Below, in pieces: positions 49,679 through 62,564 of a stretch of DNA of 64,000 nucleotides; position 1 is the stretch's first letter; every line of letters starts with the position of its first letter. The notes beneath the pieces were generated by a model, which saw only the letters and a program-made list of their open reading frames with translations, was not told the DNA's origin and searched no databases. Position numbers and translations under genes: made by a program. Source of the stretch: Argopecten irradians (Eukaryota; Mollusca; Bivalvia; Pectinida; Pectinidae); contig NC_091142.1 of assembly GCF_041381155.1 (NCBI RefSeq), positions 35,575,604-35,639,603 of the forward strand, written 5' to 3'.

Positions 49679-50838
49679 TGTATATTACTAGGTTCGTGTG
49701 TAATGCGCTAGATTAATTTGTACACATGGTAGTAATTATCTTTCACTGCCAGGGGTCTGATGAGACCATACCCAATCTGATCTAATCGGCTATGTACACA
49801 AGGGTAATATTTCCTTATTTCAAAAAGCATGCAAAAAGAGCTAATTTCTTTTGATTTTGTGTTTTTTGGAATCTAATTAGTTATACGATTTTCATCAGAA
49901 TATGAATTAAAATTCTTGTGACTGCGTCAAGCAAAATGTAAACAAAAATAATGTACAATTAGTTTTTTTATTATATTGATTAAAATAAACATTTTTCATT
50001 GCAAGGTCTCGTAAAATAGGGATTAGACCTTTGCATAGATTATCCTATCGGTTTGTCATATGTGTTTTTAGTTTCACACATTGAAGTTCCCAGCAAATGT
50101 GAATTAAGTCGTAACTTTTTATAACCAATAGTAACTATATAAATACAAAACATTATGTTAAACACTTAAAATGTTAACCTTATCGTTTACAATACTACAG
50201 TATTGTTAGTACTTGTAATGTGACTTCGTCATTATGTTTTATTTAAACATACAAAGAACATCAATAGCAAGAGTATTTTACAGTCGACGTGTTTTTATTA
50301 TTCGAAACATGGCACTCAGATTCCGAGAAACCATCACCTACTGTTGTGTTAATTGAGCAGTGGCATCACAGTGTGGCAACACCACAGTGTTACCTGCTGA
50401 CGTTGATGATATATCACACGGGATTGCCATTAAACTAAGTTCCTTCTGTGATATACATAACTACTACTTCTCCTCGCTCATACTTACATAGCACCTGGAG
50501 GAATATGGAAGAGAGAAGGGGAGAGAGTTAGAGACACGTGTTCAAATTATCCACAGTCGTTCATTCAAAGTACAAAATGCAGAGATGTACATAAACCCTT
50601 TGATAACAAAAAAAGAGCTAATGGCAGGAAAATAGATAAAAAGTAAATTTGCGTTAGTTTCAATTTGAAAACTCATAACTAATAATAATCATTTTTCTTT
50701 CAGCCTCTTTGTTAGATACTTTTGTGTCATCTATCATTTTATCATATTCGCTCTATTCGCCATTTGAAATGTACACAAAAAATCACTTCGTTTCAGATTT
50801 CCCTTTCCGTTTATGTAACATGTTGGTAAAACATATTC
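49679..50838. repeat. Array spacer, family g copy 1
   Basis: Similar spacers follow at 50893-52500, 53891-55069 and 55152-57021. Shared blocks include CACATGGTNNTAATTATC and GGGGTCTGATG near the gene, AGTCGACGTGTTTTTATTATT, and CCATCACCTACTGTTGT. Confidence 0.8.
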
Positions 50839-50892
50839 TGGCAGCGGTGGGATTCGAACCCACGCCTCCAAAGAGAGCTCGGCCACGCTACC
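50839..50892 (-). pseudogene. tRNA-Leu copy lacking the anticodon arm
   Basis: 54 bp are left. The acceptor, T-arm and part of the D-arm match the consensus, but about 28 bp that include the whole anticodon arm are missing, and the variable arm has a change. The A box is only partly kept. It cannot decode. It is the counterpart of the intact gene at 55070 in the next 4.2-kb repeat. Confidence 0.9.
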
Positions 50893-52500
50893 TATATAAT
50901 ACTAGGGTCGTGTGTAATGTGCTATATTTATTTGTACACATGGTTATAATTATCTTTCAATGCCAGGGGTCTGATAATAATCGTACCCGTTCAGATGTTA
51001 TCGGCAATATACATAGGCGTAATATATCCTTATTTCAAATAGCATACAAAAAAAATAATTTCATTCGATTTTGTGTTTTTGGATTCTAATTAGTTATACG
51101 CTTTTCATCAGAATATGACTTAAAATTTCTATGACTTGGTCAAGCAAAATGTAAACAAAAATAATGTGCAATTAGTTGGGTTTTTTTTATTATATTGATT
51201 AAAATAACATTTTTCATTGCAAGGTCACGCTCATGCAAAATAGGTATTAGAATTTTGCATAAATGATCCCATCAGTATGTCCTATGTCTTTTAGTTTCAC
51301 ATATTGAGGTTTCCAGCAATTGGGAAATAACATGTAACTTTTTATAACCAATAGTAACTATATAAATACAAAGATATTCGAAGATACAAAGTATTATGTT
51401 AAAACTAAAAAGGTTAACCTTATCGTTTAAAATACTATAGTATCGTTATCAATTCTAATGTGACTTCGTAATTATGTTATATTCAAACACATAAAGAATA
51501 TCAACGGCAAGGATATTTTACAGTCGACGTTGTTTCATTATTCGAAACATGGCACTCAGATTCCAAGAATCCATCACCTACTGTTGTTTTAAATGAGCAG
51601 TGGCAACAGTATATTTTGACACCACAGTGTTATCTGCTGACATTGATGATATTTCACATGGGATTGCAATATAAACGAAGTTCATTTTGTGATATCCATA
51701 ACTATTGAGTCTCCTCACTCTGAGTCGCAAGCACCTGGAAGAACATGAACGAGAGAAGGGGAGACAGTTAGAGAAACAAAGAAACTTGTTCAAGTTATCC
51801 ACAGTCGTTCGTTCAAAGTACAAAATACAGAGCTGTACATATACCCCCATTGAAAACAAAAACGGAGCTTATAGCAGAAAAAGCATGATTCTCAAATTTG
51901 CATATTAGTCGCAAAGCTTTCCAGTAACGACAGTTTGATTTGATAGCAATAAGGCAAAAGAATCGTCTTTATCAATTGCAGTCCACAATTAAAAAGAGAA
52001 TTGAGATTAAATGATTTGACAAAATATGATAAAGATATTATGCTTGAAATCACGATAAATGTTTGAAAAAATGTATAGTAATCTCTACTAGATATGTTAA
52101 GGAGGGATAAACAATGTACATGTATGAAGTGAAATTGTTTATAAGTAAGTTATTTAGTAAATCAAAAGGAGAGAAGTATTAACTTGTAATGATAGTTAAC
52201 TACCATTTGGGGAACGGTGAAACGGCCAATCTTATGGAAATGCTCAGAAGATGTCAGTAAATTTGCATAAATCAAAATTTTTGAATACTGTTACTTTTAT
52301 ACTAACGGCATCAATACATTATGTTGTGTGTTTAATTTGACTATATATGACTTCATAATCTCTGATGTAGTTCAACGCTTACTTTTGTTTCTTTAATTCA
52401 AAGGTTACAAGGTGCTTTTTGGTCCGCAATATTGCCAAAATATAGTAACCATGTTTCTATTTTTCATTCAATTATACGAAGAAATTCTAAAAACATGTTC
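50893..52500. repeat. Array spacer, family g copy 2 (long form)
   Basis: Corresponds to 55152-57021. The last 120 bp, with AAGGTGCTTTTTGGTCCGC and ATAGTAACCATGTTTCT, are special to the long form. The opposing frames near 51578-51908 are not kept in the sister copy. Confidence 0.8.
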
Positions 52501-52582
52501 TGGCAGCGGTGGGATTCGAACCCACGCCTCCGAAGAGACTGGTGCCTTAAACCAGCGCCTTAAAACGCTCGGCCAGGCTACC
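52501..52582 (-). pseudogene. tRNA-Leu(AAG) copy with acceptor and A-box damage
   Basis: 82 nt with intact anticodon and T arms, but G7 is C (C-C mismatch with 66) and the D-loop reads AGCGTTTT, losing G19 and the last G of the A box. A T5 terminator (complement 52489-52493) is kept. Transcription and folding are probably impaired, though weak expression cannot be excluded. Confidence 0.65.
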
Positions 52583-53828
52583 TACATACTTTATCTTATC
52601 TTTCGGTGGTGCGATATGGTATTTGGAGTATGCACTGAAAGCGGTATCGGTAATGCATAAACAAATAACCAAATATACATATCAGCGTCCTCCTCTTGCA
52701 TGTAAACAATAAAATCTACTGCAAATAACTACATAAACAAATTATATAGACTGTAGGATAACACGTATGACTAGAAAACATTGTGCTGTCATTATGCATT
52801 AACGCATTGAAGATGACGTGAGCGCTATATTATTTTGTTTTTGTGACTTCGTCTCCAAATTTAGAACCAATCCAGTTATATCTCAAATCTCACACCACTG
52901 ATCCCCATTTCATACAATATTTAGATGAATAGTTTCAAAAAAGGAGAGAGCAAAAAAAACCCACCGTCGAGCGGCTTATACTGCATGTGTTATTAAGTTA
53001 TAACCATAACGTTAAACTGCTTCTCTAATGCTAAACACGACATTCTGATTAAAAATATGTTTACTATTTACATGGTGGGGATAATCATTGTTAAACTGAT
53101 ACGCGACATAAAACCAAATAAAATAAAGTACCAAATATATTGAATCATTAGACACTAAGACATTACAAAAAATGTTCATTGAAATCGTAATCTGTTGATA
53201 CATTACACATTTTTTTTCAATAATATATATACCTTATTCATACCGCTCCGTTTTCAATGTAAAAGTTAATATTTAACAAATAGATGTCCACAAATGTTGA
53301 TGTGGTCATGTTGGTAATCATTATGAATGTCAGAAACTGATCATGAGTATAATAATAATATCAAAATGTTCTTTCTTAGGACTGATATAGGGTACATAAT
53401 GTATGAAATGAATTTGAGTACGAGTGCACCTTATGTAAGTAATGGAAAAGAATGGAGTGGTAACAGCATTGTGATTGATCGTCAGAAAGTTTTGATTGAA
53501 CCTTGAATGGGCGAAATTGTTTTCTTCAACAAAGAAATCTGTTAAGTCTTTTACCACTAGTTCAAGGTCTCAATTTATACACGTTTCTATGCTATATATA
53601 ATAGGTACTTTAACATGGTTATTCTCTTCATCAGTTTTGCATTTTACCCGTCTGTTTTATTTTGCTCAATTTGAAAAATCATAACTAATGAATATCATTT
53701 TTCTCTCATCCTCTTTATTAGATACTTTTGTGTCTTCTGTCATTACATCATATTCTCTCAATTGGCCATTTCAAATGTACAAAAAAAAACTACCTGCGTT
53801 TCAGATTTCCCTTTACATGTATGTAACA
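52583..53828. repeat. Array spacer, family f copy 3, ending in g 3' flank
   Basis: Matches 48720-49560 at an offset of about 4.24 kb. The last part before the tRNA relic lacks GGTAAAAAGATATTC. Confidence 0.8.
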
Positions 53829-53890
53829 CCAACGCCTCCGAGGAGACTGGTGCCTTAAACCAGCGCCTTAGACCGCTCGGCCACGCTACC
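53829..53890 (-). pseudogene. tRNA-Leu(AAG) copy lacking acceptor 3' strand and T-arm
   Basis: The match runs from the variable arm to the 5' end with one change in the variable arm (CCGAGGAG). The 3' acceptor strand, T-stem and box B are gone along with the usual terminator flank. It is the counterpart of the intact gene at 49597. Confidence 0.9.
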
Positions 53891-55069
53891 TGTATATTAC
53901 TAGGGTCGTGTGTATTGCGTTTGATTAATTTGTACACATGGTTATTATCTTTAACTGCCAGGGGTCTGATGTCATCATACCCGTTCTGATGTAATCGGCT
54001 ATGTACACAAGCGTAATACATCCTTATTTCAAAAAGCATACAAAAAGAGCTAATTTTTTTTGATATTGTGTTTTTTGGAATCTAATCATCATAAAATGAA
54101 TTAAAATTCTTGTGACCTGGTCAAGAAAAATGTAAAAAAAAAATATAGTGCAATTCGATTTTTCCATTATATCGATTAGAAAAACATTTTTCATTGCAAG
54201 GTCTAGCTCATGCGAAATACGGTTTAGACTTTTGCATAAATTATCCTATCAGTTTGTCCTATGTGTTTTTAGTTTCACACATTGAGGTTTCCAGCAAATA
54301 TGAATTAAGGTGTAATTTTTCATAACCAATAGTAACTAGTAAATACAAAGATATTCAAAGATGACACAAAACATTATATTAAAAACTAAAATTGTTAACC
54401 TTACCGTTTACAATACTACAGTATCGTTAGTACGTGTAATGTGACTTCGTCATCATGTTTTATTTAAACAAACAAAGAACATCAACAACAAGAATATTTT
54501 ACAGTCGACGTGTTTTTATTATTCGTAACATGGTACTCAGATTCAAAGAATCCATCACCTACTGTTGTTTTAACTGAGCAGTGGCATCAATATTCTTTGA
54601 CACCATCTATAGTGTTACCTGCTGACGTTGATGATTTATCACATGAGATTACCATTAAACTAAGTTCCTTCTGTGATATAGGCCTATATGACTACTGATT
54701 CCTCTCACTCATACTTACATAGCACATGAAGGAATATGGAAGAAGGAAGGGGAGAGAGGTAGAGAAACGTGTTCAAATCATTCACAGTCGTTCGTTCAAA
54801 GTACAAAATACAGAGCTGTACATAAACCCATTGATAACAAAAAGGGAGCTTATGGCAGAAAAATAAATAAAAAGAAAGGTGTGTTAGTTTCAATTTGAAA
54901 ACTCATAATTAATAAATATCATTTTTCTCTCATCCTCTTTATTATATACTTTTGTGTCTTCAAGCATTATATCATATTCTCTGTATCGGCCATTTTAAAT
55001 GTACAAAAAAATTAACTGCGTTTCAGATTTCCCTTTCCGTTTATATAACATGTTGGTAAAAAGATATTC
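53891..55069. repeat. Array spacer, family g copy 3
   Basis: Corresponds to 49679-50838 at an offset of about 4.21 kb. Confidence 0.8.
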
Positions 55070-55151
55070 TGGCAGCGGTGGGATTCGAACCCACGCCTCC
55101 GAAGAGACTGGTGCCTTAAACCAGCGCCTTAGACCGCTCGGCCACGCTACC
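55070..55151 (-). tRNA. tRNA-Leu(AAG), consensus copy
   Basis: Full consensus. T5 at complement 55058-55062. g-type flanks. Confidence 0.97.
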
Positions 55152-57021
55152 TATATATTACTATGGTCGTGTGTAATGTGCTAGATTAATTTGTACACGT
55201 GATTATAATTATCTTTCACTGCTAGGGGTCTGATAATGATAGTACCCGTTCTGATGAAATCGGCAATATACATAGGCGTAATATATCCTTATTTCAAAAA
55301 GCATACATAAAAGTTAATTTCATTCGATTTAGTGTTTTTGGATTCTAATTAGTTATACGTTTTTCATCAGAATATGACTTAAAATTTCTATGACGTGGTC
55401 AAGCAAAATGTAAACAAAAATTAAGTGCAATTCGTTATTGCTATCAATATTAATTAAAATAAACACTTTTCATTTCAAGGTCTCGCTCATGCAAAAGTAT
55501 TAGAAATTTGCTTAAATGATCCTATCAGTGTGTCCTATGTGTTTTTAGTTTTGACGTTTCCAGCAAATGTAAATTCAGATGTAACTTTTATAACCAATAG
55601 GAACTAAATAAATACAAATATTTTCAAAGAAAATACAAAGCAGTATGTTAAAAAATAAAATTGTTAACCTTACCGTTTACAATACTACAGTATCGTTAGT
55701 ACGTGTAATGTGACTTCGTCATTATGTTTTATTTAAACTTAGGTACAAAGAACATCAACAGGAAGGATATTTTACAGTCGACGTGTTTTTATTATTCGAA
55801 ACGTGGCACTCAGGTTCCAATAATCCATTACCTACTGTTCTTTTAACTGATCATTGACATCAATATTCTTTGACACCACAGTGTTACTTGCTGACGTTGA
55901 TGATATATCACATGGGATTGCAATTAAACAAAGTTCCTCTGTGATATTCTCCTCACTCTGAGTTTCAAAGCACATCGAGGAACATGGAAGAGTGAAGGGG
56001 AGAGAGTTCAAATTATCCTAAGTCGTTCGTTCAAAGCACAAAATACAGAGGATTTAGAGGAAATAAAGGAGCTTATGGTAGAAAAAACAGGATATTGAAA
56101 TTTGCATATTAGTTTCAAAGCTTTCCATCAACGACAGTTTAATATATAGCAATTCGTCAAAAGAATCGTCTTTATTAATTGCTGTCTAAATTTAAAGTGC
56201 ACAGTCGGGCAAGAATGGCTTAAGTCGGTAAAAATGGTGTGAATGTATCCAGTAAAATTTCTTATGAAATGGAAAAATAAAATCTCTCGCCAAAATCTGT
56301 CTGAGTACGAAGAAATAAATTTAAAGTATAGGAATCCTAAAACGTCCTCCCGACTGACTATGTCCGTGGTTACATTTACACGCAGCCTCGCTTTCAATGC
56401 TTTCAACTTTCCTTTACTTTAATGGTCAGAACTGGGAAACTAAGCAGAACTTGACCGTCGTATTAATATGTGAGAACTTTTGGAAGGCCAATGAACGCAT
56501 TTAGACTGGTTTTCTTTGCCCGACTATTCACTTTAAGAAGGGTGAATAAATAATATGAAAAAATAAAATAAAGATATTGTGCTGGAAACCACGATAAATG
56601 TTTGAAACTATGTAAAGTAATCCCTACTACCCATATTATGGAGGGATAAACAATGTACATGTATGAAGTGAAATTGTTTATAAGTAAGTTATTTAGTAAA
56701 TCAAAAGGAGAGAAGTAACACTTGTAACTGATCGTTTACCATGTGAAAAACGGAGAGAAGGCCTATCTTATGGAAATGTTCAGGAGAAGTCAGGAAATTT
56801 GTATAATTCAAAAATTTATAAAACTGTCAATATTATATTTCCGGTGTCAATACATTCTGTTGCCTGATTAATTTGACTAAATATGACTTCTTGACAACAC
56901 TTACTTTTGTTTCTTTAATTCTAAGGTTACACGGTGCATTTTGGTCCGCAATATCGCAAAATATAGTAACCATGTTTCTGTATTTCATTCCATTTTACGA
57001 AAAAATTCTAAAATCATATTC
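55152..57021. repeat. Array spacer, family g copy 4 (long form)
   Basis: Corresponds to 50893-52500 with an extra segment of about 370 bp near 56190-56560 that has no counterpart in the sister copy. Confidence 0.8.
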
Positions 57022-57103
57022 TGGCAGCGGTGGGATTCGAACCCACGCCTCCGAAGAGACTGGTGCCTTAAACCAGCGCCTTAGACCGCTCGGCCACGCT
57101 ACC
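57022..57103 (-). tRNA. tRNA-Leu(AAG), consensus copy
   Basis: Full consensus. T4 at complement 57010-57013. Last gene before the LINE-bearing interruption of the array. Confidence 0.97.
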
Positions 57104-57383
57104 TTTTCATTACTGCTTTGCGGTGTAATATCATAGATCCATTCCTACCTTTAACCTAGAAGGGGATAGGTTTGCTTACCCATGGTTATAATCATCCTCA
57201 ACTTTTATCGGTCTAATGATTGATCAGCTTTGATATACTAGTAATCGGCAATACGTATACGCTTTTAAATATCAAATGTAATTGCAATTTCTATATAAAT
57301 CAAAAAACAAAGTTAAGTTGTCACAATTCCAAAGCAGATCAAAATCCACTTAATGTGACATCGTATGCATCTTTTTTTGCCCG
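57104..57383. repeat. Upstream flank of tRNA-Leu, diverged g/h type
   Basis: Carries a diverged form of the shared upstream block (CATGGTTATAATCATCC, GGTCTAATGAT, ATCGGCAATACGTA). It ends at the LINE tail. Confidence 0.55.
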
Positions 57384-58690
57384 ATAATACAAGATACAAG
57401 ATACAAGAAACTTTATTTAGTGTCGAATATATAAAAACATGGTAACAGAAGCTCGGTCGAGCTTGTATTTCGACAAAACAAAGTATATATAACAGAAAAT
57501 TAAAACTAAAGCATCACAGTAGTCAGTAATTATAAGTACAGGCACTATATAAGCTATCACAGAATTGTTCACAGATTTATATTAAAAGGGGTGGCAACAC
57601 AAGCAACAAAGCAAACCAAAATAAAAATAAAATAAAGACATAAAGACATGTGTTACACCACAGGATACAGGGAGACATTAAGAACAAAGTTTACACTTAC
57701 AGTCCGGGCCGTCCCACTTACGGAGCAGCCTCCGAAACTCTGCATAGTTTTCAACCTTACGCAGGTCATTTGGGAGGCTGTTCCATATGCGGGACGCCTC
57801 GTACCTGAAAGATTTCTTACCATACCTGGTGGTGTTAACTCTGGGTAGGTTTGCTTTGTTTTCAGATCTGAAATTATAAATGTTTTCTTGTTTTTTAATA
57901 AGGTTACATATGTAGTCAGGAGCAATATTGTTAAAAATTTTAAAAACCTCACAGGCCATCATTTTCATCCTGTGGACATGTAAAAAGGACAAATTTGATC
58001 CGGCTAGCAGTTCTTTAAGGTTAGAGATGTAGTCATTATGAATGAAACGCAAGCCCCTCTCTTGCACTCGTTCGATTTTTCTAGTTGCAGAAATACTGCA
58101 GAAATGCCAAATAAGGGGACAATAGTCAAAGTTTGATAAAACAAAACATTTGTAAATTAAAATTTTGGTTGCTTTTGGTAAAAAAATGTCCGATCCTTTT
58201 CAGAACTGCTAGCTGCTTAGATGCTTTCCTGCATATATCTGAAACATGTTTATCAAATTTTAAAAGATGGTCGATTTCGATACCTGAAAGTTTAACACTA
58301 TCTTCACAAACAATTTCAGTGTTAGAGATATTAAAATGTTTCACAATGTTCTTACCCAGAGAGATAGCTTGGAATTTCTCTGGATTTGCCTTCATTCCAT
58401 TTATGTCAAACCACTTAATTAAAACACTGGCTTCATCTTCTAAAACTCTCTTAAGATTGTTAATATTTTGACTAAAATAACCTAGGGTATTGTCGTCGGC
58501 ATAGTTATATAATGTAGCTTCTTTGATGAAATAAAATATATCATTGATAAAAATGTTAAAAATCAAAGGCCCCAGTATCGAGCCCTGGGGGACGCCTTTA
58601 ATGAGGGACACCCACTCGCTGGTGATGCCCCCCAAACCAACTATCTGCTTCCTGCTCCCCAGGTAGCTACCCATCAGACCCTTCAGATAA
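57384..58690 (-). mobile_element. CR1-like LINE, 5'-truncated
   Basis: Minus-strand non-LTR retrotransposon. The frame at 58126-58674 holds the second half of a reverse transcriptase: SYLGSRKQ, GVPQGSILGPLIF, FINDI, the catalytic YADD, then LSG.EID in the thumb region. The frame at 57678-58067 holds the ORF2 C-terminus: ERGLRFIHNDY, EVFKIFNNIAPDYI, SFRYEASRIWNSLPNDLR and a CKCKLC end. The endonuclease and N-terminal RT are missing, as in most 5'-truncated copies. The two frames are out of phase by one base; an extra base in the A7 run at 58180-58186 would explain it. The 3' end has the heptamer ATACAAG (plus strand) three times, typical of CR1-group tails. Confidence 0.88.
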
Positions 58691-59555
58691 TAAACGAAGT
58701 TGTTGGATTTAAATGTCTTACGTTAACACATTATACGTAAACTTCTTCAAAACATCATGTTTATTATTGTGAAAATATGCTCCTGGCACTTTTTATTTAT
58801 AACACCGAGCATGATAGGATCTTTGTATTGATGTGGCATATTTCCATAAATATCTTTACCCAAATATAAGGTTTTTGTTTATTTTTACTGTGTATTGGGC
58901 GTTTATCGCATTTCGATACGTAATTTCCCTTTAATGCAATTGTATCAGGAGCTTATAAACCATAAATGGAAGAAAATAAGCAAATCTATACAAGTCAATT
59001 TAAAACGGCATCAGTACTTGAAAAACAAATAATCCATAGTTTACTCAATATTTAAGTATTTAGTGTTTTTGTTATTTGATATAATTTTACAATAACATAA
59101 CAATATAGCCATCCTATGACATATTCTAAAACTACACTTATAGATGTGTCTCTGATACATACAATGGACATTGCTATTTGCCTAATGAGGAAGGTCAGTT
59201 TTGACAAGTCTCCTTGAACTCTATAAAAGTAGTGATGCACTTATTAGTGATTGCCTCCTAATACAATAGAACATAGAACATAAAATTGACAAAAACTATA
59301 AGTCTTTCTGTCAAACTTAAAATCACTTCAGTCCAAGTCGCTCAAACATATTTTTAATATTCTGAACTTTGGTCAATAAAGCACATTGACTACTAGACCA
59401 CTATTTTCTTCGTGACTTGCATAATTGGTCGATAAAATATGATTATCCTTAATCATAAACACTTTACAACAATGTCTCATTTACGTCAATGTTGTATAAG
59501 TTTTTGGTTAAAACACTTAACATTCCGATTCATCATCCTCAGTCTTACAGCCTTT
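58691..59555. other. Non-coding between two LINE fragments
   Basis: AT-rich with no tRNA remnant and no frame of note. The outer part may be unrecognised tail of the next LINE. Confidence 0.4.
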
Positions 59556-59559
59556 ACAT

Positions 59560-60500
59560 TGTGTATTGAGGTTCGACTTGAATTGGTTCACAAGTTGGTA
59601 TCCTCTGGTGGTAGAGAGTTCCATACATTTATTTACTCTGTCGGTAAAGGAATGATCCTAATGTTTTATGTTTAGCCTGAATTGTGTGGGGTATTTTTTT
59701 ATTTCTCATTTTTCCCTGTTGTTTCTGCTTGTTTTATTAGACTCATTTAAATAAAACGTATCTCTCTTCCTATCACTATCACTGTTTATGTCTAATACAT
59801 CCAATAATCTGAACACTCTGTATGACATCATACCATTTTCTCCTATATGCAGGTGTTGAAAATCCTTTTGGAGTATTGTAATGTAGTTCATGTCATTAAT
59901 CATACATTGAACCAGTTTCTTGGCTCTGCGTTACACATTTACTTGTTCCTATGTGTATCACTTTATACTTTACTTTTCTGTGTTGAACTTAATCTGCCAT
60001 TTTTTGTTCATGACAAAAGGCCTTCCATGTCTTTCCGGCATTAGGTTGAAATTCTGTTAAGAATTTGCTTGATCATAAATGATGTTGGTGTCGTCAACAA
60101 ACGTGAGTGTTTTGATGTACAGATTATCAGGTAGATGGTTGATTTATATCGGGAAGAGACCTGGCCCATACCACGTTTTTGGGGAACACCATTTATGACA
60201 CGGATCTATGATAAACTTTCGCCATTGACCATTAATCTTTGTTTCCTATTTGTAAGAAAGGCTCCCATTGATTGTCCTATGTTCTCTCGAATTCCGAGCT
60301 TACTTAGCATTAAGCGATAGAGAGGCACTTTATCGAAGGCCTTTTAAACGTCTAGATATACCACATCCATGTTACTACCATTGTCCAACTCATCTATTAT
60401 GCCACCCATTAAATCTAGAAATCTAAATCTGAAATGATATCCACGGATCAATTGTTTGCCACTAAGAATGACATCTACATATTGAGTCCAGACGTTTTAC
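59560..60500 (-). mobile_element. Second CR1-like LINE fragment, decayed
   Basis: Read on the minus strand, RT blocks appear in order: DLMGGIIDELDNGSNMDVVY, LDV, then KAFDKVPLYRLMLSKLGI, FLTNRKQRLMVNG, and (after frame changes) KWQIKFNTEKYKVIHIG. The C-terminal part around MMSYRVFRLLDVL and FTDRVNKCMELSTTRGYQLV follows. An in-frame stop sits at 60344-60346 just before KAFDKVP, and several frameshifts separate the blocks. The sequence differs from the LINE at 57384, so this is another, older family member. Confidence 0.75.
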
Positions 60501-61123
60501 CTCTCCCTCTCCAGGAAACATACAGTTGGAGATTCAAGTTTATGTTGTTTTGTAGTTTAAAAATCCTCAACTTTCATTAGATGGCTATTGATGTTTCCCA
60601 ACTTCTATAAATACATTCAATGTCCATCTCAGAGGTGATATATGTTTTTCGGCTGCATCGAACACATTTCTTTAAAAGGGAAATATATTAATTATTTTAT
60701 AATTTTATGTAATACATTAGTTGCTGCTTAATTCACAGGACTGCTCTTCCTCTTTCTTCTGGTTTGTTTGTGTAAATGTAGTATTAAGTAATATCTAATT
60801 CCTCTTTTGCAGTTTTGGGCATGATTCCAGTAAGTGATAATTATTGGTTATGAAGGAACATTGAAGAGTGAAAAGAGAAATTGTTCATAAACCTGACAGC
60901 CCAACTTTCCACACTATTTTTTTCAAAATACTACTTATGAATCCCATTATTAAAATACCGAGGAGATTGATTAGAGAGAAATGGACAACTTTACTTCATG
61001 AAACACGTTGCATTAGTATGTTGCTATGAATTCTGCAAGTAAAGTTAGAGTAAATATTTTAAACTCTACACAAAAATAATAATCATATTTCTTCACTATA
61101 TTAGTTTTTCTCAAAAGATAATC
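60501..61123. other. Non-coding; LINE 5' remnant or spacer
   Basis: No recognisable motif. The last 60 bp before the tRNA are the gene's 3' flank, including its T run. Confidence 0.4.
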
Positions 61124-61205
61124 TGGCAGCGGTGGGATTCGAACCCACGCCTCCGAAGAGACTTGTGCCTTAAACCAGCGCCTTAGACCGCTCGGCCACG
61201 CTACC
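61124..61205 (-). tRNA. tRNA-Leu(AAG), anticodon-stem variant
   Basis: 82 nt with one change: C41 to A, giving a G29-A41 mismatch in the middle of the anticodon stem. All else, including the A and B boxes and a T4 run (complement 61113-61116), is intact. It is probably transcribed, but its stability or charging may be reduced. Confidence 0.75.
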
Positions 61206-62564
61206 TATATGTTAGAGATGGTGAAATGTGTCTGATTAGCACTTGTGATGTACCCTTAATAACGTCAGTATGCTATATACACATATCAGTGTCTCTGTAT
61301 CTAAACTCGTGTCCTTAAATACATTAATGCGTGGAATAAAATACTCACCTATTCCTATCAAAATAAGATATTATCTATAAACTGTTCTTTTCAAATAAAT
61401 ATACTTTTTATATTTTTGTATTTCTGTGCACACATGCTCTCGGGGGTGATACATACTCAATGGTTATAATTATCTGGGAGCGGTCTGGCGATCGTACCAG
61501 TTTGGATGCGATCTGCAATACGTAACACACTTTTGGAAATCAAAAAGTACATGAAAAATATTTATCTTTGGTGTTTTATTTCGTTTTGTTTGAATAACCT
61601 GTACGATTTTTATCCGAATATCAGTTGAAATTTCTGCAACTTGAAAAAAAAAAAGAATTTTAACGAAAACAAAAAAATATCCACTTACTGTAAAAGATTA
61701 ATAAGTTCAACTTTTATAATGATTCGAAGAATACAATCGTTTGTTTAGTGGTTCATGTCTATAGAAATATCAGTACACTGTCAAGTTCAACGTAGCCTAC
61801 GTATATAAAATATAACATTTCATTTATTAATGCGAATAAAGATCTTCCCTTGACAATATTCATTTATACAATTAAACATATAATATGACCCTTATCGTGG
61901 TGTTGATAATATATTTGTTTTAATGGTCTGTTCCCATAATTATCTTTCTGGAATAAAAAAAACATGGCTTTGGCAATTACTTTAGTTGGTTTTTTTATTC
62001 GGCTTTATCACATTTCAATGCGTGATTTGTCTTTTGAACAAGTGGTCCATTGAGATTGGGCGTAAAAATGAGAAAATGGAAAAAGAAAAAACATTAATTG
62101 AAATATATTGTAATACTAGATTGTTTTCAAGCAATTCTTGTTAGCAGCATAATATCATTAAAAAATACTATGGAAAAGTATACGAAGATTATTATGTTAA
62201 AAGACCACATAGAAACGAAAACAGACCAGTTTGCGTTATTATAGTGAGAACCTTAATTATTCTCAAGAAAGAAATGAGCGGCTATGCTTTAGACGTACAT
62301 TACAGTATTTTATTTAAAATAGAAGTATTTCCATTTTTGTTTACTTTTCTATCAATAAGACTTCTTCATCAAAGTATTTAAATTAGTCTTTTTTATTTTG
62401 TTCATCAAATCGTTTTATTTTTTGTTTTGTTCAATTGGTAAAGTTAAATTGTACAATTGAATTTTTGAGATCACTTTGTTATCAGTTTCCTTTGACTATA
62501 AACTCTGCACAAAAATGCTGACGATATTTTTTTAACTGTGCAGTTTTTTGTCAAAAAGATAATC
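61206..62564. repeat. Array spacer, family h copy 1
   Basis: The first 200 bp resemble the start of the e spacers (GTGTCTGATTAGCACT, GTGTCTCTGTATCTAAACTC). From about 61415 it is an almost exact copy of 62971 to the window end at an offset of 1556 bp. Confidence 0.9.

Noticed and set aside
54999-55184. Frames containing GSGGIRTHASEETGALNQ or similar (also 52412-52660, 56873-57136, 37424-37705, 53762-53989)
   Set aside because: These are antisense translations of the tRNA-Leu gene. They recur at each copy because the tRNA is repeated, not because a protein is conserved.
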